This document shows, in pieces, positions 24,777 through 33,635 of a stretch of DNA of 64,000 nucleotides. The DNA lies in assembly GCF_014650075.1 (NCBI RefSeq), contig NZ_BMUG01000009.1:1-64000 (forward strand), given 5' to 3'. The stretch comes from Streptomyces microflavus. Its GTDB lineage: Bacteria; Actinomycetota; Actinomycetes; Streptomycetales; Streptomycetaceae. Below the pieces are notes generated by a model, which was not told the DNA's origin, made no database searches, and saw only the letters and a list, made by a program, of their open reading frames with translations. Both the position numbers and the translations under genes were made by a program. Numbering within the stretch: the first letter of the stretch is position 1; each line of letters begins with the position of its first letter.

Positions 24777-25298
24777 ATGAGTGATGCTGCCGACGCGCTG
24801 CTGGAGAAGGCCCTCGTCGAGGAGGCCACGAAGAAGTCCGGTCTCATCTGGGTCAGGGCCGCCGGGCCCGCCCGCGCCGTGTGGCACGTCTGGCACGAGG
24901 GCGCGGCCCACCTCGTCGGGGACGGCCCCGGCGAGCAGCCACTGCCCGAGGGCCTGACGGACGGCGGCCACGCCGAGGTCACCGTACGCAGCAAGGACAA
25001 GGGCGGCCGGATCGTCGCCTGGACGGCGGGGGTACGGGTGGTGGCGCCGCACTCCGAGGAGTGGGAGGAGGCCGTCGCCGAGCTGAAGGGCAAGCGGCTG
25101 AACGCGCCGGACGCCGAGGTGATGACGGAGCGCTGGGCGAAGGAGTGCACGGTGGTGCGCCTGACGCCCGAGGCGGTCAGCACGGACCTGCCGGACACCT
25201 CACTGGCCGCGGCCCCGCTGCCGACCGGGGCGACCACGCGGCAGCCCGCACCCGCCGCGCTGCCCCGGCTGCTGCTGAAGCGGCGCCGGGGGCGCTGA
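24777..25298 (+). CDS. Conserved hypothetical protein
   Basis: A 173-residue soluble protein starting MSDAADALLEKALVEEATKKSG. It has several beta strands with aromatic positions (VWHVWHEGAAHLVGDGPGEQPL) and an acidic/basic middle (EEWEEAVAELKGKRL), ending with a basic tail. I recall it as conserved in actinobacteria beside corA-like genes but know no function. It appears leaderless. It converges on the lipoprotein gene with 9 bases between stops. Confidence 0.75.
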   Translation: MSDAADALLEKALVEEATKKSGLIWVRAAGPARAVWHVWHEGAAHLVGDGPGEQPLPEGLTDGGHAEVTVRSKDKGGRIVAWTAGVRVVAPHSEEWEEAVAELKGKRLNAPDAEVMTERWAKECTVVRLTPEAVSTDLPDTSLAAAPLPTGATTRQPAPAALPRLLLKRRRGR

Positions 25299-25307
25299 GG
25301 GGGCCGC

Positions 25308-26069
25308 TCAGCCGGAGGACTTGGGGAGCTTGCCGCCGTAGTCGACGGTGTCGTCGTCCTGCGGGGCCTCCAGCGGGACGGTGCGCCCCCAGTCGGCCAG
25401 GGTGACGGTGCCTCCGCCGCCGCCGCGGGCCACCCGTACCGGGTACGGCTTGCCCTCCAGGGAGACGTCGAGCGCGCCGCCCTCGCCCTTGCCGCCCAGG
25501 AGCTGGATGGTGCGGTGGCCGGTGACCGTGTCCCGGGCGCCCTTGTTCAGGGTGCCGTGCAGCGTCAGCAGGCCGTCGAGCAGAACCTTCTTGTCGGTGA
25601 AGCCGCGCAGCTGGCGGTAGCTGGGGTCGTCCTGGGGGACCTTCACGTACTTGCCGCCCAGCTTCTCGGCGGCCTCCTGGTCGGAGGAGCCCGCCTTGCC
25701 GCCCTCCTCGTGGATCCAGAAGTCGGCGTCGGCCTTGATGAAGAGCTCGTCCTCGATCCGCAGGAGCACGAAGCTCCGCTTCTTGGAGGAGACCGACCCC
25801 GTGCCGCCCTTGTCGCTGAGCTTCATGTTCAGCATGTAGGTGCCGCCCTTGCTCACCAGGGTGCCCGCCAGCCGGACCCCGTCGGCGCTGTCGGCCGCCG
25901 CCCTGGCCTTGTTGTCGATCTGCTCCGCCGAGAGTTTCCCGACACCGTTGGTCCCCTTGTCCGGGTCCTCGCCCGCGCAGGCGGTGAGGGCCGCGACGAG
26001 CCCGCCGCAGAGCACGACTGCGAGGGCGGTCCGGCGATGATTCCGGACGGCCGGGGCAAAAGAGGTCAC
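25308..26069 (-). CDS. Lipoprotein
   Basis: A 253-residue exported lipoprotein starting at GTG 26069 (VTSFAPAVRNHRRTALA), with GAGAGG upstream. The lipobox is LTAC in VAALTACAGED; the Cys would be acylated. The mature part has alternating strands (GVRLAGTLVSKGGTYML, VLLRIEDELFIKADADFWI) like the LolA/LprG fold of actinobacterial lipoproteins. That similarity is by eye only. It is divergent from the MgtE-like gene. A lipoprotein next to an mgtE-like gene also occurs in Mycobacterium (Rv1230c-Rv1232c), from memory. Confidence 0.75.
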   Translation of the reverse strand: MTSFAPAVRNHRRTALAVVLCGGLVAALTACAGEDPDKGTNGVGKLSAEQIDNKARAAADSADGVRLAGTLVSKGGTYMLNMKLSDKGGTGSVSSKKRSFVLLRIEDELFIKADADFWIHEEGGKAGSSDQEAAEKLGGKYVKVPQDDPSYRQLRGFTDKKVLLDGLLTLHGTLNKGARDTVTGHRTIQLLGGKGEGGALDVSLEGKPYPVRVARGGGGGTVTLADWGRTVPLEAPQDDDTVDYGGKLPKSSG

Positions 26070-26233
26070 GGGCGTACTGCCTCTCAACTGCGATCGGGGG
26101 GGCAGAGCGCAGCGTACCCGGGGACCGCGCACCGCCCGGCAGCCAGCCGTACGGACGGGTCCGCCGGGGCGCTCCACCACGGCAACGGCTAGCCTGATCA
26201 TGGCGTACGGCGGCACGGAGAAGGAGGCGGAGC

Positions 26234-27511
26234 ATGGCGGCAGGAGCCCCTCGGGTCTTCGTCTCGCATCTTTCCGGGGTGCCGGTGTTCGACCCGAACG
26301 GGGATCAGGTCGGCCGGGTCCGCGATCTGGTGGCGATGCTGCGGGTCGGCGGACGGCCGCCGCGCATCCTGGGTCTGGTCGTCGAGGTGGTCAGCCGGCG
26401 GCGGATCTTCCTGCCGATGACCCGGGTGACGGGCGTCGAATCGGGCCAGGTCATCACGACCGGCGTGGTCAACATGCGGCGCTTCGAGCAGCGGCCCACC
26501 GAACGGCTCGTCCTCGGCGAGTTCCTCGACCGCCGGGTGCGGCTGGTGGAGAGCGACGAGGAGGTCACCGTCCTGGACGTGGCGATCCAGCAGCTGCCCG
26601 CCCGCCGGGACTGGGAGATCGACAAGTACTTCGTCCGTAAGGGGCGCGGCGGGGCGCTGCGCCGCAAGGGCGAGACGTTGACGGTGGAGTGGTCGGCGGT
26701 CAGCGGCTTCTCGCTGGAGGAGCACGGGCAGGGCGCCGAGAACCTGGTCGCCACCTTCGAACGGCTGCGCCCGGCGGATGTCGCCAACGCCCTGCACCAC
26801 CTCTCACCCAAGCGCCGGGTCGAGGTGGCCTCCGCACTCGACGACGACCGGCTGGCCGACGTCCTGGAGGAGCTGCCCGAGGACGACCAGGTGGAGATCC
26901 TCGGCAAGCTCAAGGAGGAGCGGGCCGCCGACGTCCTGGAGGCGATGGACCCGGACGACGCGGCCGACCTGCTCTCGGAGCTGCCCGAGGAGGACAAGGA
27001 GCGGCTGCTGACCCTGATGCGGCCGGGCGACGCCGCCGACGTACGGCGTCTGATGGCGTACGAGGAGCGGACCGCGGGCGGTCTGATGACGACCGAGCCG
27101 ATCGTGCTGCGCCCGGACGCCACGGTGGCCGACGCGCTCGCCCGGGTCCGTCAGTCGGACCTCTCCCCCGCGCTCGCCGCACAGGTGTACGTGTGCCGCT
27201 CCCCCGACGAGACGCCGACCGGCAAGTACCTGGGCACCGTGCACTTCCAGCGGCTGCTGCGCGATCCGCCGTTCACCCTGGTCAGCTCGATCGTCGACAG
27301 CGACCTGGTGCCGCTGCCCCCGGACACCCCGCTGCCGACGGTGACCAGCTATCTGGCCGCGTACAACCTGGTCTCGGCGCCCGTCGTGGACGAGAGCGGC
27401 TCCCTGCTGGGCGCGGTGACCGTGGACGACGTCCTGGACCACCTGCTGCCCGAGGACTGGCGCGAGACCGACTTCCACGGCGAGGGGGGCATCCGCCATG
27501 GCCGAACGTGA
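26234..27511 (+). CDS. Soluble MgtE-like protein (PRC-barrel, MgtE_N, CBS pair), no channel
   Basis: A 425-residue protein with an N-terminal PRC-barrel-like domain (about 5-95; VFDPNGDQVGRVRDLV), a charged middle, an MgtE_N superhelical domain (about 170-275; repeats such as RRVEVASALDDDRLADVLEELPEDDQ) and two CBS domains (about 285-410). In MgtE channels these cytosolic parts sense magnesium and gate the pore, but the membrane channel is absent here. It may regulate another transporter. The start at ATG 26234 has GGAGGCGGAG upstream; TAGCCT at 26190 is a likely -10. It overlaps the DUF1003 gene by 14 bases. Confidence 0.87.
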   Translation: MAAGAPRVFVSHLSGVPVFDPNGDQVGRVRDLVAMLRVGGRPPRILGLVVEVVSRRRIFLPMTRVTGVESGQVITTGVVNMRRFEQRPTERLVLGEFLDRRVRLVESDEEVTVLDVAIQQLPARRDWEIDKYFVRKGRGGALRRKGETLTVEWSAVSGFSLEEHGQGAENLVATFERLRPADVANALHHLSPKRRVEVASALDDDRLADVLEELPEDDQVEILGKLKEERAADVLEAMDPDDAADLLSELPEEDKERLLTLMRPGDAADVRRLMAYEERTAGGLMTTEPIVLRPDATVADALARVRQSDLSPALAAQVYVCRSPDETPTGKYLGTVHFQRLLRDPPFTLVSSIVDSDLVPLPPDTPLPTVTSYLAAYNLVSAPVVDESGSLLGAVTVDDVLDHLLPEDWRETDFHGEGGIRHGRT

Positions 27512-28061
27512 GGAGCGGACGAAGGCCGCCTCGACGGGCTCCTCCGGCCTGATGCGCCCGCCGCGCACCCGGCTCGACCAGCCGAAGTCGCCGCGACGCA
27601 GGCTGCTGCCGGAGTACGACCCGGAGGCGTTCGGCCGGTTCTCCGAGCGGATCGCGCGGTTCCTGGGGACCGGGCGGTTCATCGTCTGGATGACGCTGAT
27701 CATCATCGTCTGGGTGCTGTGGAACATCTACGCGCCCAAGGATCTGCGGTGGGACGAGTACCCGTTCATCTTCCTGACCCTGATGCTCTCGCTCCAGGCC
27801 TCGTACGCGGCCCCGCTGATCCTGCTGGCCCAGAACCGGCAGGACGACCGGGACCGGGTCACCCACGAGCAGGACCGCAAGCAGAACGAGCGCTCCATCG
27901 CCGACACCGAGTACCTCAGCCGGGAGATCGCGGCGCTGCGGATGGGCCTCGGTGAGGTCGCCACCCGGGACTGGATCCGCTCGGAGCTCCAGGACATGGT
28001 GAGGGACATGGAGGACCGGCAGATCCTCCTCGCGTCCGAGAGTGACGAAGCCGACCGCTGA
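27498..28061 (+). CDS. DUF1003 membrane protein
   Basis: A 187-residue membrane protein. Two helices lie at about 54-75 (RFIVWMTLIIIVWVLWNIY) and 84-105 (YPFIFLTLMLSLQASYAAPLI), the pattern of DUF1003 proteins, followed by a long charged coiled-coil-like tail with NRQDDRDR. It starts at ATG 27498 inside the end of the MgtE-like gene, implying translational coupling and a shared function, perhaps as a membrane anchor or effector of that sensor. The function is not known. Confidence 0.88.
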   Translation: MAEREERTKAASTGSSGLMRPPRTRLDQPKSPRRRLLPEYDPEAFGRFSERIARFLGTGRFIVWMTLIIIVWVLWNIYAPKDLRWDEYPFIFLTLMLSLQASYAAPLILLAQNRQDDRDRVTHEQDRKQNERSIADTEYLSREIAALRMGLGEVATRDWIRSELQDMVRDMEDRQILLASESDEADR

Positions 28062-28091
28062 CGGGCTACCCGCCCGTAGGGCCGGGCGCCG

Positions 28092-28097
28092 TAACAT
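28092..28097 (+). promoter_or_regulatory. -10 hexamer of leaderless mrp gene
   Basis: TAACAT ends 7 bases before ATG 28105 and no ribosome site is present. Confidence 0.5.
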
Positions 28098-28104
28098 CGT
28101 CGGT

Positions 28105-29238
28105 ATGGCTACGGAAGACGCGGTGCGTGAAGCACTGGCGACAGTGAACGACCCGGAGATCCACCGCCCGATCACCGAGCTGGGCATGGTGAAATCGGTC
28201 GAGATCGATCCTGACGGTGTAGTCGCTGTCACGGTGTATCTCACGGTCTCCGGCTGCCCGATGCGCGACACGATCACCAGGAACGTGACGGAGGCGGTAT
28301 CCCGCGTCGAGGGCGTCTCCCGCGTGGAGGTCACCCTCGATGTGATGAGCGACGAGCAGCGCAAGGACCTGGCGAGCTCGCTGCGCGGCGGGACCGCCGA
28401 GCGGGAGGTGCCCTTCGCCCAGCCCGGCTCGCTGACCCGGGTGTACGCGGTCGCCTCCGGCAAGGGCGGCGTCGGGAAGTCCTCGGTGACGGTGAACCTC
28501 GCGGCGGCGATGGCGGCCGACGGGCTGAAGGTGGGCGTCGTGGACGCGGACATCTACGGGCACAGCGTGCCCCGGATGCTCGGCGCGGACGGCAAGCCCA
28601 CCCAGGTCGAGAACATGATCATGCCGCCGTCCGCGCACGGCGTGAAGGTCATCTCCATCGGCATGTTCACCCCGGGCAACGCGCCCGTGGTGTGGCGCGG
28701 CCCGATGCTGCACCGGGCGCTCCAGCAGTTCCTCGCCGATGTGTACTGGGGCGACCTGGACGTCCTGCTGCTCGACCTGCCGCCGGGCACCGGTGACATC
28801 GCGATCTCCGTGGCGCAGCTCGTGCCGAACGCGGAGATCCTGGTCGTCACGACCCCGCAGCAGGCGGCGGCCGAGGTGGCCGAGCGGGCCGGTTCCATCG
28901 CCGTGCAGACCCACCAGAAGATCGTCGGCGTCGTGGAGAACATGTCGGGCATGCCGTGTCCGCACTGCGACGAGATGGTCGACGTCTTCGGCTCGGGCGG
29001 TGGCGCCCGGGTCGCGGAGGGGCTGACGCGGACGGTCGGCGCGGAGGTGCCGGTGCTCGGCTCGATCCCGATCGACCTGCGGCTGCGCGAGGGCGGCGAC
29101 GAGGGCAAGCCGGTGGTCCTGTCGGACCCGGACTCCCCGGCCGGCAAGGCGCTGCGTGCGATCGCGGAGAAGCTGGGGGGCCGTCAGCGCGGCCTGTCGG
29201 GCATGTCGCTGGGGATCACCCCGCGCAACAAGTTCTGA
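28105..29238 (+). CDS. mrp: Mrp/ApbC family iron-sulfur carrier ATPase
   Basis: A 377-residue P-loop ATPase that carries and delivers Fe-S clusters. Residues 1-85 are a MIP18/DUF59 domain (LATVNDPEIHRPITELGMV, with Cys51 in SGCPM). The ParA-like domain has the deviant Walker A GKGGVGKS at 119-126 and the cluster-binding CPHC motif about two-thirds along (MSGMPCPHCDEM). A C-terminal helical extension follows. The gene appears leaderless. It converges on the unknown gene at 29309 with a terminator between. Confidence 0.92.
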   Translation: MATEDAVREALATVNDPEIHRPITELGMVKSVEIDPDGVVAVTVYLTVSGCPMRDTITRNVTEAVSRVEGVSRVEVTLDVMSDEQRKDLASSLRGGTAEREVPFAQPGSLTRVYAVASGKGGVGKSSVTVNLAAAMAADGLKVGVVDADIYGHSVPRMLGADGKPTQVENMIMPPSAHGVKVISIGMFTPGNAPVVWRGPMLHRALQQFLADVYWGDLDVLLLDLPPGTGDIAISVAQLVPNAEILVVTTPQQAAAEVAERAGSIAVQTHQKIVGVVENMSGMPCPHCDEMVDVFGSGGGARVAEGLTRTVGAEVPVLGSIPIDLRLREGGDEGKPVVLSDPDSPAGKALRAIAEKLGGRQRGLSGMSLGITPRNKF

Positions 29239-29266
29239 GCTTCTCCGGCTCTTTGCTCGTCCTGTG

Positions 29267-29297
29267 CCGGACGGGCTGGTTCTGCCAGCCCGTCCGG
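29267..29297. terminator. Bidirectional terminator
   Basis: A perfect 13-base stem CCGGACGGGCTGG with loop TTCTG lies 28 bases after mrp and just before the convergent gene's stop. Confidence 0.8.
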
Positions 29298-29308
29298 ACG
29301 CTTCGGGC

Positions 29309-29974
29309 CTACGCGTACGCCGCGATGTCCTTGATCACCGCGAACCCGAGGCCGTACGCGCTCATCCCCCGCCCGTACGCGCCGATGTGCACGCCCTCGT
29401 GCGCCGACCCGGCCAGCACCCAGCCGAACTCGGACTCCCGGTAGTGGAACTCCACCGGAACCCCGTCCACCGGCAGGGAGAGCGTCGACCAGGGCGCGGA
29501 GCCGAGGTCGTCGGCGAGGGTGAACGCCGTCTCGGTCTGCTGGTCCAGCCAGTCGTCGCGCAGGGCGTGGTCCATCTGCGGCGGCCACGTGTACGCCAGC
29601 AGGCCCGAGCCGGCCAGCCAGGCCGCCGAGGAGACCGTGGTGGCGTCCAGGACCCCCGTACCGTCACCGCTGCGTCTCACGGGACTGGCGGCGACCGTGA
29701 TGACGGCCGCGAAGCGTTCCTTCTCGGCCGCGGCCCCGTCCGTCTTCACCGAGGGCTCCTCGCCATGACCGGTGGAGCCGTGCTGCACCGTGCCGTCCGC
29801 CGCCGTGCCGACCTGCATCAGCCAGCGCGGGCCGGTGAAGGCCTCGTCCAGCCCGTACCAGGGGAAGGGGGCTTCCAGGTAGCCGTCGACGGTACGCCGC
29901 CGGGCCGCCGGCACCTCCTCCGCCGTGACCGTGCCAGGGGCACCGTCCGTATCCACCCGACTCGTCGTCTCCAT
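29309..29974 (-). CDS. Conserved hypothetical protein
   Basis: A 221-residue protein starting METTSRVDTDGAPG at ATG 29974, with GGAGG eleven bases upstream. It has no signal peptide or membrane helix. Motifs such as GYLEAPFPWYGLDEAF and EFHYRESEFGWVLAGSAH suggest a beta-rich globular fold. I do not recognise a family. It lies between mrp and tatB, and is the last gene of a minus-strand run that includes the protease and sigma factor, although a 125-base gap separates it from tatB. Confidence 0.65.
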   Translation of the reverse strand: METTSRVDTDGAPGTVTAEEVPAARRRTVDGYLEAPFPWYGLDEAFTGPRWLMQVGTAADGTVQHGSTGHGEEPSVKTDGAAAEKERFAAVITVAASPVRRSGDGTGVLDATTVSSAAWLAGSGLLAYTWPPQMDHALRDDWLDQQTETAFTLADDLGSAPWSTLSLPVDGVPVEFHYRESEFGWVLAGSAHEGVHIGAYGRGMSAYGLGFAVIKDIAAYA

Positions 29975-30099
29975 CTGAGCGGCCGCCTCCTCGATCAGTT
30001 CCGATCCGGAGCGGCCCGCCCCCCGCGGGCGTGGGCGTCCTCGCAACCGGACAGATGGAGAATAGCCATACCGTCCGGACGAGTCGGGATCGACTGGCG

Positions 30100-30597
30100 T
30101 CAGGTGGCGTCCGCGTCGAACGGCGGCCGCTCGCTCTGCGCCTGCTGCGGAGCCTTCTTCAGCAGGTCAGGGGTGGTGTCGCCGGTCTTGGTGAGGCTGG
30201 GCGAGGTGCCGGTGCCCGACGCGCCCGCCGAGCCGTTCGCCGCACTGTTGGCGGAATCCGGTGCCGACGTGCGGCCGTTGACCGCGTCGGTGACGTCGGA
30301 GATCTCCTTGCGCAGGTCGAAGCTCTCGCGGATCTCCTTCAGCCCCAGGTCGTCGTTGCCGTCCATCAGCTGCTTGCGGACGAACGTCTTGGGGTTGAGG
30401 TCCTCGAACTCGAAGTCCTTGAACTGCGGGCCCAGCTCGGAGCGGATGTCGTCCTTGGCGCTGTCCGAGAACTCACGGATCTTGCGGATGGTGCGCGTGA
30501 CGTCCTGGATGAGCTTGGGCAGCTTGTCCGGGCCGAAGACGAGTACGGCCAGCACCCCGAGCGTCAGCAGCTCCAGTGCGCCTATGTCATTGAACAC
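30100..30597 (-). CDS. tatB: Sec-independent protein translocase subunit TatB
   Basis: A 165-residue TatB. It starts at GTG 30597 with GAGGAG seven bases upstream. The N-terminal helix (MFNDIGALELLTLGVLAVLVFGPDKLPKL in pieces) has the TatB Glu at position 9 and the FGP hinge. It is followed by an amphipathic helix and a long hydrophilic tail. TatB pairs with TatC to recognise twin-arginine signal peptides. tatC and tatA are not in this window, as expected for Streptomyces, where the tat genes are scattered. It sits 126 bases downstream of the HtrA-like gene. Confidence 0.93.
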   Translation of the reverse strand: MFNDIGALELLTLGVLAVLVFGPDKLPKLIQDVTRTIRKIREFSDSAKDDIRSELGPQFKDFEFEDLNPKTFVRKQLMDGNDDLGLKEIRESFDLRKEISDVTDAVNGRTSAPDSANSAANGSAGASGTGTSPSLTKTGDTTPDLLKKAPQQAQSERPPFDADAT

Positions 30598-30723
30598 CTA
30601 GCTGCTCCTCGTGTTCTCCGCCTGATCCCGACTTCTGCGTCTGGTCCCGGCCAGGTGGGACGAGTGCCCGGACCGTTCAACGGTACCTGGCCAACCTGTC
30701 CGGGCGGTACCTTGCCGTGTCGC

Positions 30724-32445
30724 TCACGTGCCGCTCGCCGAACCGAGCGTCAACGTGACGGACAGCTCCTTGCCCCCACGGGTCAGCCGCAGCTCCAGCC
30801 GGTCGCCCGGCCGGTGGGCGCGGATCTTCACGATCAGCTCCTCCCCGCTGTGCACCCGCTGGCCCCGGACCTCGGTGATCACGTCACCGGATCTGATGCC
30901 CGCCTTGGCTGCCGGGCCGTCCTTGGTGACCGCCGGGCCGTCCTCCGGGCCCTTCTCCCCGACCTTGGCCCCGTCGCCCGTGTACTTCATGTCCAGCGTG
31001 ACGCCGATCACCGGGTGGGTGGCCCTGCCGGTGTTGATCAGCTCCTCGGCGACGCGCTTGCCCTGGTTGATCGGTATCGCGAAGCCGAGGCCGATGGAGC
31101 CGGACTGGCCGCCGCGCTCGGTCCCCTTGCCGCTGTCGGCGGCGCGGATGGCGCTGTTGATGCCGATGACGTGGGCCTGGGTGTCGACGAGCGGGCCGCC
31201 GGAGTTGCCGGGGTTGATCGGGGCGTCGGTCTGGAGGGCGTCGACATAGCTGATGTCGCTGCCGTCGCCCTTCTCGCCGCCCGCGGTGATCGGCCGCTGC
31301 TTGGCGCTGATGATGCCGGAGGTGACCGTGTTGGACAGGTCGAAGGGGGCGCCGATGGCCACCACCGGGTCGCCCACCCGGACGTTGTCGGAGTTGCCCA
31401 GCGGCAGGGGCTTGAGGCCCGAGACTCCCTTGACCCTGACGACGGCGAGGTCGTAACCGCTGTCCTTGCCGACGAGTTCGGCGGCGGCCGTCTCACCGCT
31501 GCTGAACGTCACGGTGATGTCCCCGCTGGATCCTGCCGGGGCGACGACGTGGTTGTTGGTGAGGATGTGGCCCCGGGCGTCGAGGACGAAGCCGGTGCCG
31601 GTGCCGGACTCGGCGGTGCCGCTGACGTGCAGGGTGACCACGCTGGGCAGGGCGCTGGCGGCGATGCCCGCGACGCTCTCGGGCGCCCGGTCGCCGTTGT
31701 CGTGACTGGCCTGGGGCAGCTCGACGGTGGTCAGGCCGCCGGTGCGCTCGATGTACGCGCCGACCCCGCCGCCGATACCGCTGGCCACGAGGGTGAGCAG
31801 CAGCACTCCGGCGAAGGCCCCGCCCCGGCGGTTCTTCCGGTTCCCCGGCTCGGTGCCGGCCGGTGGTCCCGCCTGGGTCAGCGGCTGCCCCGGCGCACCC
31901 CACGGGTCGTACTGGCCCCACTGCGAGGACGGGGACCGCTGCTCCCCCGGCCCACCGGCCCCGTGCGTCGTCGCGTACGGCGGCTGCTCCGGAGCGCCCT
32001 GCGGCGGTACGGGGGCTGGGTGCGGGGGCTGGGGCGAGGACTGCGGCGGTACGGGGGCGGCCTGCGGGTCCACCGGGGAGGGCTGCGGCGGCAGGGGTGC
32101 GGCCTGGGGCGGTACGGGGGTGCCGTGGGCCGGGGTCGGCCGCTGGACCGGTGGCGCGGGCGCCCACGGTCCGGGGCCGCCGTAGGGCGGGGTGCTGTAC
32201 TCGTCGGGCTCGTGCAGAGGCGGCCCGGACGGGAGGGACGGCTGCACCTCCCGGCCTTCCGGCGCCCGGCCTTCCGGCGCCTGGTCCTCCGGTACCTGGT
32301 TCTCCGGTGCCTGAGTTTCAGATGCCTGGTTCTCCGGTGCCTGAGTCTCCGGCTTCCGGTTCTCCGGCCCGGAGCGGCTCGGCCGCCCCTCGGCGGGGCG
32401 GCTCCACCACTTCGCCTGCGGCCCGGTGGGCTTCCCGTCGTCCAT
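30724..32445 (-). CDS. HtrA/DegP-like membrane-anchored serine protease
   Basis: A 573-residue protease. Residues 1-200 are cytoplasmic and rich in Pro, Glu and Gln, with tandem PENQ/APEG repeats. A single membrane helix lies at about 207-232. The trypsin-like domain has the catalytic triad His299 (LTNNHVV), Asp332 (SGYDLAVV) and Ser415 (NPGNSGGP). A PDZ domain occupies about 480-570. Family members degrade or refold damaged envelope proteins outside the cell. The gene follows an ECF sigma/anti-sigma pair, so it is a probable target of that stress sigma factor. The start chosen is ATG 32445 with GGGGAG upstream. Confidence 0.92.
   Translation of the reverse strand: MDDGKPTGPQAKWWSRPAEGRPSRSGPENRKPETQAPENQASETQAPENQVPEDQAPEGRAPEGREVQPSLPSGPPLHEPDEYSTPPYGGPGPWAPAPPVQRPTPAHGTPVPPQAAPLPPQPSPVDPQAAPVPPQSSPQPPHPAPVPPQGAPEQPPYATTHGAGGPGEQRSPSSQWGQYDPWGAPGQPLTQAGPPAGTEPGNRKNRRGGAFAGVLLLTLVASGIGGGVGAYIERTGGLTTVELPQASHDNGDRAPESVAGIAASALPSVVTLHVSGTAESGTGTGFVLDARGHILTNNHVVAPAGSSGDITVTFSSGETAAAELVGKDSGYDLAVVRVKGVSGLKPLPLGNSDNVRVGDPVVAIGAPFDLSNTVTSGIISAKQRPITAGGEKGDGSDISYVDALQTDAPINPGNSGGPLVDTQAHVIGINSAIRAADSGKGTERGGQSGSIGLGFAIPINQGKRVAEELINTGRATHPVIGVTLDMKYTGDGAKVGEKGPEDGPAVTKDGPAAKAGIRSGDVITEVRGQRVHSGEELIVKIRAHRPGDRLELRLTRGGKELSVTLTLGSASGT
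32258..32365 (-). repeat. Coding tandem repeat in the protease N-terminus
   Basis: Several imperfect copies of GCCTGGTTCTCCGGT and related 15- to 18-base units encode repeated APENQ/TQAPEN/APEGR peptides on the minus strand. The unit keeps the frame. Confidence 0.65.
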
Positions 32446-32567
32446 GCTCTCCCCGCAACTGGCCTCTGCACGCCCCACAGAGGCGTCCCTCCCCGGAATT
32501 CAACCAGGTTTGCGAATCCCCGCGCAGGGTCCCGTCCCGGTTCGGCCGGCGTTCGGCCGGGACCCGG

Positions 32568-33635
32568 TCAGCGCCGGGGCAGGAGCGGGCTCGCCAGGTC
32601 GTTGGTCGGCGTCGGCCGGACCGGGTCCGAGGAGACCGGTGGTGTGAGCGCCTTCGCCGTCGAACCGCCGCCCAGCACCGTCGCGAGCAGCGGGGTGGAG
32701 CCGCCGGTCGGGCGTATCAGCGGCGGCACGGACACGTTCAGCACGGGGAACGTGAAGGGGTGCCCGCCCAGGGGGGAGCTGGAGAAGGGCGGCGGGGCCG
32801 TCGTCTGCGCCCGGGGCGACAGGGGCGGCTTCACCCCCGGGGCGACGGCTGCCGGCGGGGCGGAGAGCAGGGGCGAGGGCCGGTGCCCGCCGGTCGACGA
32901 CACATCGGCAGCCGACCGGTTGACGGCCAGGCGGCCGCCGCCCACCGACTGGGCGCCGCCGCGGCGGCTGACCGCCTCGGTGGATCCCCCGGCGCGGGTC
33001 TCGGCGTCGAGCGGGATCACGCTGTTCCCGCTGCCCTCGGCGCGCAGGAGGGGGTCGGGGCCGGAGTCCAGCGGCAGGGTGCCGCCGAGCGCGATGGCCG
33101 CCAGGGAGACCGCACCGGCCGCGGCGAAGGCGAAACGCCGCCCGCGCCACGGCGAACGCTCGGCGTCCCGGGCCACCTCGTGGAAACGGAAGGCGGATCC
33201 GGAGCCGCCGGGCAGGACGGCGGTGGAGCCGTGGGCCGCGGGGAGATAGCCGAAGTCGTCCAGCGGGGAGGAAGGCGCGGCGGGGTCGCGGCGGGTGGAG
33301 CCGGAGGAGCGCAGCGGGGGGAAGAACTCGTCGGCGAACGGCCCGCCGGAGCCGAACGGCCGACCGGAGCCGGTGTCGTCGCCGCCAGGACCCCCGGGAA
33401 GGCCCTGCAGACGGGCCAGGAACCCCTCGGAGGGCGAGGGTGCGGCGGACATCGCGAAGGCGCTCTTGAGGCGCCGCTGGGCGTCGGCCTCGACCTTGCA
33501 CCTGGCGCAGGTGGCCAGATGGGCGAGGACCCGCTCACGGGCGTCGTGGTTGAGCTCGCCGTCGACCAGCGCGGCGAGCCGGTCCCCCAGATGCGCTTCG
33601 GCCGGGGTGGGACCGGTGAGACCTGTGCCGCTCAC
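32568..33635 (-). CDS. Zinc-containing (ZAS) membrane anti-sigma factor
   Basis: A 355-residue anti-sigma factor. The zinc-binding anti-sigma motif is H39-x3-C43-x2-C46 (AHLATCARC), with His30 upstream. One membrane helix lies at about 167-188 (RRFAFAAAGAVSLAAIALGG). The long extracellular region is Pro/Ser/Gly-rich. It should hold the adjacent ECF sigma factor inactive until an envelope signal triggers release. The start is GTG 33635, overlapping the sigma-factor stop as GTGA, which keeps the partners balanced. The protease gene downstream completes the unit. Confidence 0.88.
   Translation of the reverse strand: MSGTGLTGPTPAEAHLGDRLAALVDGELNHDARERVLAHLATCARCKVEADAQRRLKSAFAMSAAPSPSEGFLARLQGLPGGPGGDDTGSGRPFGSGGPFADEFFPPLRSSGSTRRDPAAPSSPLDDFGYLPAAHGSTAVLPGGSGSAFRFHEVARDAERSPWRGRRFAFAAAGAVSLAAIALGGTLPLDSGPDPLLRAEGSGNSVIPLDAETRAGGSTEAVSRRGGAQSVGGGRLAVNRSAADVSSTGGHRPSPLLSAPPAAVAPGVKPPLSPRAQTTAPPPFSSSPLGGHPFTFPVLNVSVPPLIRPTGGSTPLLATVLGGGSTAKALTPPVSSDPVRPTPTNDLASPLLPRR

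Noticed and set aside
30031..33249. A 1072-codon plus-strand frame opposite TatB, the protease and the anti-sigma gene
   Set aside because: The opposite strand carries recognised proteins with intact catalytic motifs; this frame is a codon-position shadow.
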